Shown here piece after piece: positions 9,501 through 17,757 of a stretch of DNA of 64,000 bases; position 1 is the stretch's first letter, and each line of letters begins with the position of its first letter. The position numbers and the translations under genes were made by a program. The notes below the pieces were generated by a model, which saw only the letters and a program-made list of their open reading frames with translations, was not told the origin of the DNA and ran no database searches. Origin of the DNA: Enchytraeus crypticus (taxonomy: Eukaryota; Annelida; Clitellata; Enchytraeida; Enchytraeidae); NCBI GenBank assembly GCA_905160935.1, contig CAJHZI010000508.1, positions 792,501 through 856,500 on the forward strand. The letters run 5' to 3'.

Positions 9501-12147
9501 GGCAGTCGGCTATCTTAGTGGCGATGCCTCCATACACCTTTAATTATCTATGCCTATTGCTATGTCTTATTTTAGGAGAATACGTTTTGGAACTGAGACG
9601 AGAACACGTCTGCGAACTATGTGTTTGCATATACCTAACAAAACAACAACAACATCATCATCAACATCATCACCAACATCATCATCATTATCATCAACAT
9701 GTAGGGTCTATTAACTTAACGCTATGTTATTTGGTTTAACGCATTTATTTCTAGAACTTAATTGCCAGTGACAATGTAAAATTTATTAACAATTATTTTG
9801 TGTTTAGAAAGGTGTTTTAATGTTTGAAGCGTGTTTTTGCGATTTTTCGTGAAGCAAGCAGGCTAGGTTTTGGACTAAAGAACAGTAAAGAAATTTGAAA
9901 TCTACAGCGAAAATTCTATTAAGTTCTTTGCCAATTATATTTAGGCTCAGTAGGCTTTTGTAAAATGGAAATAATTGTCCAAACGTGGACCAAACGCAAA
10001 CAGAGGTTTCAGGGTCATAAGTCATGACCCTGAAACCTCTGTTTGCGTTTGGTTTCCCTCCAAAAAGCCTCATTGAGGGACCTCATCATATCAAAATTTT
10101 GCTGAAACTTTTCCATTTTATTTAAAATGCATATTGGCCACTTTTTTGCACTATGTATATCTATATTTCTTTAATCGTCAACATTTGACAGGAAAAAAAG
10201 CAAACAGAAAACAAATCAAATGTGCATAAGCATAAAAATTAGTAACAAAAATAAACCATCATCAATTACAGAGTTAGAGTTACAGTTAGCCTAATTGGAT
10301 CAAACTACTCACTTCATACTATTAGGCCTATGTAGTGTTTTTTGAATAAATATTTCTACATTGAAAATTGGCCCCTTAACCTACATGTAACAAGCAGATC
10401 TGGTCCTGTAGTAGGCCTACATGCATCTCAAGATGTTTCTATAAATGCTTACATCCAAGTCAAGATTACTAGAAAAGATCTATATAAGTCCATCAGTCAG
10501 AAATGAAGGAAGCAGATGATGAGTCTACTTTGGAAATAATTGAAATTTTAATTTGTGCAAAAAAATAAATAATTAGGAAATTATAAAAAAAGTTCAGGTT
10601 TAAGATTGCAAGGTAAGGAGTTTCATACTAATAGCGTATTATTATTTTAAACGTTGTCATGAGACCAAACCTGCATTCCAAAGTAACTGTAGCTTGTATT
10701 CTGACAAAGCTGCTGACACTGAGCTATCGAAACGACGTCAGATTTGTGATCAGTCAGAGATCTATTCAAGGTGTCATCCTTGTAACATCCGACATAGTCG
10801 AACTGCGACTGAGCTGTAATGACAGTCAGTGAGACGTTTAATGGGTTAAAAACCGCTAAATTTACACTAAAATCCAGAAGAGTTTTTTTCCGAACAACAA
10901 AGAAACTGCCACAGACGACTTCATTAGGAATCATTTCCGTAATCTCTTTTAAATCTGATGTAGGCTACTTGATGCAACCGGTAGAGTAAACTTGGAGGCA
11001 GTATAAGGAATAGTGCCATTTATCAACATACACGTGGGCCTATACAGTGTATAACAGGTGCGTAACGAAAGCTTACACACAGAGCATCTGAAGATGTTTC
11101 TACAAATATCTTGATTTGTAATCTCATTAAGATGAACTCTTCTTGAAAGCGTTTATTAGCATGTTTAAGAAGTGAGAGTGCATTCAAAGCATTTCATTAT
11201 ATCACAAAATACACGAATAGCAGAAAAGTATATTTAAAAAATAATTGTAATTGTTGTTAAATATATAACATTTTTGTTATAATCGGCGTCCCTGACATTG
11301 CCGTATGGAAAGGAACCAATGTTATATTCCTATTGATTGATTGATTGATTGCTTATTGAGAACTATAACTATCAACATTATTATGATAAATGTTTGTTTA
11401 TTGTTTATTTTATTACAATAACAGGACTCGTTTCTGCTGCCTCAAAAATCTATTTCGACCTTGGCAATGTTGTATAAGTCTTCGTTGTTAAAGCTAAACA
11501 TAAAGCTAAACTTTAACGTCAGTTTCCTCACTGGAAAGTGATGTCAGTGACGGACCAGCCCAGGATATGAACCCCGCACATGCTAATCCGCGGTCGAATA
11601 TCTTACCGACGTCGCTACTGTTGAGAATAAATGTTAAGAATAAATAATAATAGTATAAAAGATTTATAGAACGATTCACGGTAATCTCACACTGATATGA
11701 CACAGGCCAGCAGAACTATGAACAAGTACACGTGGTATAATTATGCAATATAACCAAGTGTATGTTTAGCATAGTGGTGTGAATGGTTAGGTAGATATTC
11801 TAATGTTTGTTAGGTCATGTGTTCGACTCTTAGAATGTCTTAGGTTAATATCGTATGGGTAACGTCATGTAATTTTAATTGACAGATCCTCAGGTGAATT
11901 AAACACTCGTGGCTTCGAATCCCAGCCGCGCTGATCTGAGAGTAAAATATCGTACATTCACTGGACTGGTTACACGGAAAATAGAATAAATAGCCTAACG
12001 GTTTAAACATGTGGTATTAATAAGTGATAGATATAAACATAGTTGAACATTTCACTATAATATGTGTTTACTTTACTTACCCTGACTGCAGCTGAGCACA
12101 TGTAGGTAGATCACAAGAGAGACAAACAGTGAGATCATCCTGACCAT
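4790..12147 (-). CDS. Secreted or receptor protein: signal peptide, WSC domain, EGF repeats (3' partial)
   Basis: Seven exons read on the minus strand: 12081-12147, 10671-10813, 8089-8242, 7488-7634, 6327-6443, 5792-5911 and 4790-4912. All have GT/AG boundaries and matching phases, giving about 290 residues. Exon 1 starts at ATG 12147 and encodes a short signal peptide ([20 protein letters not shown]). Exons 2-3 form one WSC domain (YVGCYKDD ... [23 protein letters not shown]), a putative carbohydrate-binding fold. Exon 4 is a laminin/MEGF-type EGF ([13 protein letters not shown]). Exons 5-7 are three calcium-binding EGFs, each with the D-I-(N/D)-E-C start and made of symmetrical phase-1 exons of 117-123 bp. 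The last donor is open, so the gene continues past 4790. Similar EGF strings occur in the ectodomains of invertebrate receptor tyrosine phosphatases and kinases, so this could be a receptor whose kinase or phosphatase part is outside the window; that is inference. Confidence 0.85.
5413..5662 (+). mobile_element. tRNA-derived SINE, family 2
   Basis: The head has a box A-like stretch (AGTGGCGTAGTGATTAGAG) and box B GGTTCGATTCC, followed by the family body (CTGAGAGTA ... CTCGGAGATTCAC) and the tail GATAGATATCAA ... CATTTCACTATAA. It lies in the intron between the EGF exons at 4790-4912 and 5792-5911, antisense to the gene. Other copies are at 11835, 13999, 36752, 41654 and 44931. Confidence 0.75.
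6484..6527. repeat. (TA)n microsatellite
   Basis: About 22 TA units within an intron of the WSC-EGF gene, 41 bp upstream (minus sense) of the EGF exon at 6327-6443. Confidence 0.9.
9425..9533 (-). mobile_element. Degenerate tRNA-derived SINE, family 1
   Basis: It matches the family 1 order on the minus strand: the head (SNGGCGA...), the anticodon-arm region (ACTGATCGGCAGTCGGCTATCTTA on plus, diverged) and the tail block CGAAAGCGATATCAGTGACG. Box B is eroded. Confidence 0.5.
9989..10053. repeat. Perfect 30-bp inverted repeat with 5-nt loop
   Basis: The arms 9989-10018 and 10024-10053 are exact reverse complements, separated by AAGTC. The arms have mixed base composition (CAAACAGAGGTTTCAGGGTC inside), so this is not low-complexity pairing. 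It sits in the intron of the WSC-EGF gene and would fold into a long RNA hairpin if transcribed. Confidence 0.95.
11505..11622 (-). mobile_element. tRNA-derived SINE, family 1
   Basis: Minus-strand head: box A-like TAGCGACGTCGGTAAGATAT and box B region GGTTCATATCC, then the tail GTCACTGACATCACTTTC ... GAGGAAACTGACGTTAA. It lies in intron 1 of the WSC-EGF gene, in the same sense as the gene. Confidence 0.75.
11835..12078 (+). mobile_element. tRNA-derived SINE, family 2, abutting exon 1
   Basis: It begins GAATGTCTTAGGTTAATATCG, has box B-like GGCTTCGAATCCC, and runs through the body and tail to CACTATAATATGTGTTTACTT. Its TTTAC-repeat tail overlaps the 5' splice site of exon 1 of the WSC-EGF gene (donor GTAAGT, complement of 12075-12080). 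A second tRNA-like stretch at 11763-11830 (TAGTGGTGTGAATGGTTAGG ... GTTCGACTC) directly precedes it. Confidence 0.75.
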
Positions 12148-13135
12148 TACGTCACAGTGCTTTGCTGCCTAAATATTTCTAAGTCTTTAATATAATTGTT
12201 TACATTTCTGTTTCGCTTAATTATACTAATAAGTATTCCCAATTGTTCTCAATTTGATTAAAGCTTCTTATATTCAGAGATTGTTCTTCAGGTGCTAACT
12301 CAAACGGTGGATGTTAATATTTCTTTCTAATTTACACATTCGCTAATTAGATCACGTTTTATGTTATACATGTATTTAAGTTCCTTGTGCTTACATCAAA
12401 AGATTCCCATTTTAATTCTTGGCCAGTCAAGAATTTAATATAATCACTTGTCGACGATCTTGACTACAAACCAATATCTGAAAAAGTCCAAGGAAAACCA
12501 TCTCAGAAAACATCACTCTCAAGCTACAGGCTTGAGAATGATGTTGCTTGGGATTTTTTAACTTGCCCGATAATATATTTATTCATACAGAGCATCATAG
12601 CAGATTGAGGATTGGATCTGCCATTTGATAATAAAGCGCTAAAATTAAAATATTATAAAATAGGATTTTCTTTTCGATTATTCTTCTGCAAATTCTTCTT
12701 CAGGTCACTTTGGGGTAAACCAATATGTAACACGTGATGTGGTGACGTCTCCGATATGTGGAAACTTTAGGCCTTCGTTAAACATTTATTATTATTTGAA
12801 TAAAGAGCATACTACTGATTCTGAATGAAACATGTAACCAATATTCAGATAATCCACAACACATTGGGATCCGGACCTAACACGAGCAATATGATCACAT
12901 AAGCCATGATATAGTGAACTGAAAACCTGAGCTAGACCCAACAAGGAAGTTAATAATTAGCCTTAACATACACAGTTACTCATTTTAAATATCACCGCAG
13001 ATACGTCATCCCTTTAATTGCAATGACTAGTGCAACATCAATTTATTACACTATACATTATATTATTACATCAATATATTTTACTATAGACCCTGTACGT
13101 GTATGTATATTACACGGATTGTTCGGATATATATT
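12148..13135. other. Upstream region of the WSC-EGF gene; no gene seen
   Basis: AT-rich sequence with no convincing open frame. An imperfect hairpin lies around 12505-12545 (arms CTCTCAAGC/GCTTGAGAA). A promoter for the minus-strand gene should lie just above 12147, but I see no clear TATA box. Confidence 0.4.
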
Positions 13136-13303
13136 TTATTTACTGTGTTATGCTCGGGTGTGGTTGGACCACTGCAGAATAGGGCAACCGCAAATAATAT
13201 GCTGCGTGTACGTAAGAGGCGACTAAGTTAGGAGCTGAGAATGGCAAGAGGGGACCCAACTAACCATGAAATATTTTCCCTCGGGACTAAATGCTAATTA
13301 ATA

Positions 13304-13667
13304 GGGCATGAACAATGTTATCCACGACACACCTTTGGGTCCTAACCACACACCCGTTCAACCTCCAATCCGATGGGATTCTCCAGTGGATCGACCATTG
13401 GACGCATCCACTTTTCGACATTGTGTAGACTCCAATATAGTCGCACCACATCATCTAAGCCTCCAAGTAGCTGGATTACAGGAGCACGCCACAACTCCCA
13501 GCATGTAGAAATTTTTACTACTTCAGATATTGATTTAAATGTAATTTTTATTAACTCATGATTACTTTGAACTCTTCCTGTAAAGTAGTCTCGAAGACCG
13601 AGTTCGGTCATGACACTGCTATACAAGTTTTCGTTGTTAATAATAAATAATAATAATAATAAATATT
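13304..13667. mobile_element. Unclassified insertion within SINE family 3 copy
   Basis: About 360 bp lie between the two halves of the SINE. The high-coordinate end is a (TAA)n-like run (TAATAATAAATAATAATAAT at 13639-13660), as expected of a retroposon 3' tail if the insert is read on the plus strand. The interior is more GC-rich than its surroundings and contains a 7SL RNA-like block on the minus strand. Short open frames exist on both strands but match nothing I recognise. Confidence 0.45.
13405..13502 (-). ncRNA. 7SL (SRP RNA) Alu-domain-like segment, probably degenerate
   Basis: On the minus strand 13502-13458 reads GGGAGTTGTGGCGTGCTCCT, then GTAATCCAGCTACTTGGAGG and CT. This follows the 5' end of eukaryotic 7SL RNA (GGTGGCGCGTGCCTGTAGTC, then CCAGCTACTCGGGAGGCT) with only a few differences. 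Further on, GTGGTGCGACTATA resembles the GTAGTGCGCTATG block of the same domain, but the segment between is shortened. I see no complete S domain or terminator. It is therefore more likely a 7SL-derived repeat or retro-pseudogene than a working SRP RNA. The match is judged by eye. Confidence 0.35.
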
Positions 13668-13865
13668 ATTGAGGATGGCAACGGAAAACAATCTCAGAAG
13701 CCATACTTTCCCAAGGTACAGGCTACATATTGTATTGGTAAGGCATAGACTTTGTGAAGAGATTTACTTTTGATCTAAGGAATGCTCTTATGGAGCGAGA
13801 AAGCAGACTTTGAGTATGAATATGTACTTTGAACCTGCCACTTGTCAATCAATGCACTGAAGAGA

Positions 13866-13867
<2 letters not shown>

Positions 13868-13918
<51 letters not shown>
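13868..13918. repeat. (TA)n microsatellite
   Basis: About 25 TA units between the SINE family 3 tail and the LINE 3' end. Confidence 0.95.
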
Positions 13919-13920
<2 letters not shown>

Positions 13921-13924
13921 CTCT

Positions 13925-14600
13925 CTATTTGTGCACAGCCCACTGGCAAGTCCATGGCATATAACGCCTCCACTCTTCTCTGTCCTCCGCTTTCCTCTAA
14001 AGTAAAGTAAACACGCATTATAGTGAAATGATCAACTATGTTGATATCTATCACTTTTTAATACCACATGTTTAAACCGTTAGGCATTTTATTCCATTTT
14101 CCGTGTAACCAGTCCAGTGAATGTCCGAGATTTTACTCTCAGATCAGCGCGGCCGGGATTCGAACCCACGAGAGTTCAATTCACCTCAGGATCTGTCATT
14201 TAAAATTTCATGACATTACCCCTACGCTATTAAGACATTCTACATATCCTCTACATATGCACATATGAGTGAGATCTTTAAATCATCTAACATATACCTA
14301 ATCTCGGCTTGCTACTGCCTCTATATCCTTCTCTTCTGCACTCTATGACCTCTTTAAATAAATAGACTTTCATCCATAGATTTTGTCCTATCCAACTCTT
14401 CTTCCTATTTCTGTATACATTTATCAACTGTCTGTCGGTACCAACTCTTTCAAGAACTTCTTCGTTTGTAACCTTTTGAATCTAGCTAATCCTTTCCAAT
14501 CTTCTCCATAACCAAATTTCAGATGCCTCTAGTCTCCTGATATCTCCCATCCTTAAAGTCCACGTTTCACATCCATATAATATTGTGATCCAAAACAAGG
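13925..14600 (-). mobile_element. RTE-clade LINE 3' end, interrupted by a SINE
   Basis: The LINE tail occupies 13925-13999. The coding 3' end resumes after the SINE at 14254 and runs to about 14600, with degraded versions of the RGR-RLGMLDDL, thumb and WRRM regions. Several substitutions and frame breaks make this older than the copies near 1-4 kb. Confidence 0.7.
13999..14246 (-). mobile_element. tRNA-derived SINE, family 2, inserted in a LINE
   Basis: On the minus strand: GAATGTCTTAATAGCGTAGG (box A region) and box B GGTTCGAATCCC, ending in the TTTAC-type tail (AAGTAAAGTAAACACGC on plus). The flanking 7-bp direct repeat TCCTCTA at 13993-13999 and 14247-14253 is a plausible target-site duplication inside the LINE. 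Confidence 0.85.
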
Positions 14601-14636
14601 TAATATTTATTATACATATAATAACCTCACCATATG

Positions 14637-14747
<111 letters not shown>

Positions 14748-14889
14748 AAAGAGTCCTATACTCCTAAACATTTGGCTAAGTTTAATGAAAATGAAACAAT
14801 CACTATATTCTATCCTCATCAGCTAAGAATTAGATTATGCAATGACAGCATTGTCAAGCCGCTTACGATTCGGGCATTTCACATATAAT

Positions 14890-15340
14890 GTAGGCTACTG
14901 CTCTACAGAAAATAGAATTAAACGATAAATGCGATATATCATAGTCAGCCTCAGTATTTACCAGTGAGCAGAAGCGCCAGATAAACTTGAATTTCACTCC
15001 TCATATCTGGGCTGGTAAATAAAGATTACAGAAGTCAATTAAAAAGCTATTGAATGTTTAAATTGTCACCACACATCGCGTATCATGGAAGATGGTAGTT
15101 GATGATAAACTGCTTGCGAAGTAGAACTGAACTGACGCTACAGTTGGGTCTTGTGGTGAACTATCTCCGCAATTAGACTGAATTATATACGTGAATCTCT
15201 TCATTCGTCATTCAAAGCTGACAGGAAAAACGTGCAAGTAAACAATTAAGATATAATAGTAATAATTATTTGAGATTAGACGATTTTTTCATTTATTTGG
15301 AGGAGGGAGGTGAGAGGAATCTGGTGTACATTTTTCTCTC
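14890..15340. other. No gene or repeat recognised
   Basis: AT-rich intergenic sequence ending in a (CT)n run at 15335-15365. Confidence 0.4.
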
Positions 15341-15349
15341 TTTCTCTCT

Positions 15350-15665
15350 CTCTCTCTCTTCTCTCTTTTACATTGCACTGCCAAGTTTCAGGTTCAAGGT
15401 ACATTTTCATACTCAGAGTCCGCTTCTCGCTCCATAAGAGCACTCCTTAGATCAACAAGTTAATCCCTTCACAAAGTATATGCCTTATAAATACCTTATA
15501 TAGCATTACCATTTAATCTTAGGGGAATGTATTTCATGGTGAGATAGGTTCCTTCTTGCTATCCTTAGCTCCTGCCTTAGTCGCCTCTTACCTACAGGCA
15601 ACAGATTGTTTGCGGTTTCCCTATTCTGCAGTGATCCAACCACACCCGAGCACAACACGGGGATT
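15350..15665 (-). mobile_element. SINE family 3
   Basis: Minus-strand copy. The head is near 15660 (complement of CCCGTGTTGTGCTCGGGTG), the GTAAGAGGCGACTAAGGCAG core is in the middle, and the tail at 15365-15420 ends in the complement of the CTCTCTCTTT run. An internal stretch (15480-15540) is diverged. Confidence 0.75.
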
Positions 15666-15927
15666 TCAATCAGGCATCCTACTAATTGACTTAACAGTTA
15701 ACACTCCTCTGAGTATAATAAAATAAAATAAATAATCGAAACATTACCTTTAGGCCCGGCAAAAATTGTAAAAATTGCTAAATAGCGGCAGATAGTATTG
15801 CATCCAGTGTCACAGTTTTGGGTGCAAGGTCGGGTTAAAAATTATCCCCGACATAGGATTAGCCGAGACATTTTGCATGTAAATATGAGTAATTTGAAAT
15901 TTAATTTAGAGCAAATTGCGTATTACA

Positions 15928-16050
15928 GGGTGAGCAAAAAAAAGATCACACCTGCAAAAAGTTTGAATATCTCAGGCTATTGTTAACATTTTCCAATAAA
16001 ACTTTTACCAATTACAAAAGGACTAATTTCTGACGGGATGGCAGTGTTAT
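15928..16050. mobile_element. Solo end of a Tc1/mariner-type element
   Basis: After a TA dinucleotide the sequence reads CAGGGTGAGCAAAAAAAAGA, followed by AAGTTTGAATATCTCAGGCT and AGGACTAATTTCTGACGGG. This matches the complement of the right end of the element at 35112-35719. No opposite end with matching inverted repeat was found nearby. Confidence 0.6.
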
Positions 16051-16439
16051 TCCAGTCTCATAATGTTTTTCTATTTCAGTTTCTATTATAATCTTTGCTA
16101 ATGTCTTTGTATTTCTATTCATTTCTATTCTTAGTCTTTGCATATTTTTTCGTTTCAGTTTTTATTTTATTTCAAAAAATTATTTTTCTATTCCTATTCT
16201 ATTTCAGTCAAGGTATTTTTTTATTCTATTTCTATTCTATTTCAGTCTTTAAATATGATGAACCATTTTAAACTCAAAGATCACACCTGTATTATTCAAT
16301 GTTTCTATTCTTAATTTTGTTGTAATTAATCAATATAGAGAGAGTTGATTAATTACTTAAGTTCGCCACAGACAATATTACAATTGAGTTTGCTAGTTTG
16401 AGTTAATCATTCTACAATGAAAATTTCTCAATAGTATCC
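16051..16439. other. T-rich degenerate repeats; no gene
   Basis: Degenerate tandem units of TTTCTATTCTATTTCAGT type fill 16070-16260. Nothing coding is seen. Confidence 0.5.
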
Positions 16440-17535
16440 ATTATTTTAGCATAATAGTCAATCATTTTCTTATTAAGCTTCAAGAAGACCTGCTTCTCCA
16501 AACACACCTGAGCTCTATTTCTCTTGCAGTCAGATCTCCACAGAGCGAAAAATTCTCTCACAATAAGCCTCGGATGCTGGAGCGGCTACCATATCTTGAG
16601 CAGTCTTAGCTAAACGTGGAAATAACGGTTCGTTTTCCAACCAGAATTGCCGTGTTGTTCCCGTGCAGAGATTATCCTGAAGCATCGTGAAGTATTTTGT
16701 CAACTCATTATCTATACATGTAGTGTTCGCTGTTGGACTTGAAGTAGTTTGAGTCGTTGCCGATGTAAGCTTCCGAAATAGATGTTTGAATTTCTTGCGG
16801 ATTGGTCCATTGTCGCTGTCATCTCCTTCATCATTGGCAGACTCGGGGATGCTTGAGTCACCCAAGTTGACACTGGGAGTATTTTGTTCCTTACAGATAC
16901 ACTGAGCATAAAACAGATAGAGTTTACTTGCAGAATGAACGGAATAGATTAGGAGGCTACCTACTCTAAACTTCAGAGTACGTAGCCTCTTCAGTAAGTT
17001 TATTTCGAAGACTAATTCATTAAAAATGCAACAGAGCAATTAATTTAAATGAAAATCTAAGAAATTAAATAACACTCTGAAATTGATCGTTCAATTGATA
17101 ATTAATCAGTGAATAGAGGATCTAACTTGTTCAATGTTAAAATCTGTGATAAATTTTAAATTACTATTCACATTTATGACTACAATCTATAAATGTAGTT
17201 TAAAGATACAAGAATGTAACCTAAGCATTAAAAGGCACCATGAATAATTAGAATACTGTAAAATAATTAACCTACATGTAACTGCAAACCATATTAGTAT
17301 TCTATAGCAATTTATCTAACCTTTTTGATGATGTATGCTCTTTCAGCTCACGACAGTCTTTCCATAGTTGGTGTAAGGAGGAATGGTGCTGTCTCATAGT
17401 CCAAGAGACAAGCAGCAGCAGGCACCACCTCAAATGTCGGGCTTTGAGGATTTAGAAAGTTGTCGAGACACCTTTTTAAAGCCTGAAGAAGGCCCCTCGC
17501 CATTCCATTCCCCTCTCCATGATTCTTTGCCTTCT
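16440..17535 (-). pseudogene. hAT-superfamily transposase remnant (ZBED type)
   Basis: Two blocks are recognisable on the minus strand. From 17535 to about 17356 a frame reads LLQALKRCLDNFL ... SPTFEVVPAAACLLDYETAP, typical of the region before the hAT dimerisation domain. The frame at 16530-16750 carries the dimerisation signature FWLENEPLFPRLAKTAQDM, then APASEAYCERIF. Downstream (16530-16440) the expected CGDLTA and RNRAQVCLEKQVFLKLNKKM blocks continue in shifted frames. Stops and frameshifts make it a dead copy. It lies directly 3' of the phosphatase gene. The plus-strand open frame at 17383-17661 is its antisense shadow. Confidence 0.75.
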
Positions 17536-17723
17536 ATATCCTCAAGATGGGGTCCTATGAATGTTCGTGATTTACTCTCTAATCAGCTCGAGGGGAAAGT
17601 GACAGCACTATTTCAGGAAGAGAAATTAAAAACTTCACGAAGCTATCTAACGCTTCATTGAATACTGTAGAGAATCCACCATTTCAGTGTAAGAATAAAA
17701 TTAACAACTGCACTAAAATTCAT

Positions 17724-17729
17724 TTTATT
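17724..17729 (-). promoter_or_regulatory. Poly(A) signal of the phosphatase gene
   Basis: AATAAA on the minus strand, about 30 nt after the TGA stop at 17758, consistent with the 3' end of the phosphatase-like gene. Confidence 0.5.
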
Positions 17730-17757
17730 GTTCAAACAGTCATCAGCTGGTCCATAA

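Larger units (their letters stand above)
8243..10670 (-). other. Intron of the WSC-EGF gene splitting the WSC domain
   Basis: This long intron separates the two halves of the WSC domain. It holds a degenerate SINE, a (CAT/CAA)n stretch at 9645-9695, a perfect 30-bp hairpin at 9989-10053 and three TAGGCCTA octamers (8743, 10323, 10412). A tRNA-like fragment near 8905-8950 (GGTTCAAATCC) may be a worn SINE head. The small open frames at 9518 and 9804 have no coding support. Confidence 0.6.
13140..13867 (+). mobile_element. SINE family 3, split by an insertion
   Basis: The 5' part at 13140-13303 starts TGTTATGCTCGGGTGTGGTTGG and includes GTAAGAGGCGACTAAG. The 3' part at 13668-13867 resumes at GAGGATGGCAACGG and ends in the family tail (GAACCTGCCACTTG ... 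CACTGAAGAGA). The two halves align end to end with the unbroken copy at 24231-24605. The intervening 360 bp is a separate insertion. Confidence 0.75.

Noticed and set aside
9989-10053. miRNA precursor
   Set aside because: The stem is perfectly paired and the loop is only 5 nt; without small-RNA data it is better reported as an inverted repeat.
13308-13626. Overlapping open frames on both strands as genes
   Set aside because: They lie inside a retroposon-like insertion with a 7SL-like block; neither shows a known domain.
17383-17661. 92-codon plus-strand frame as a gene
   Set aside because: The opposite strand encodes recognisable hAT transposase motifs over the same bases, so this is an antisense shadow.
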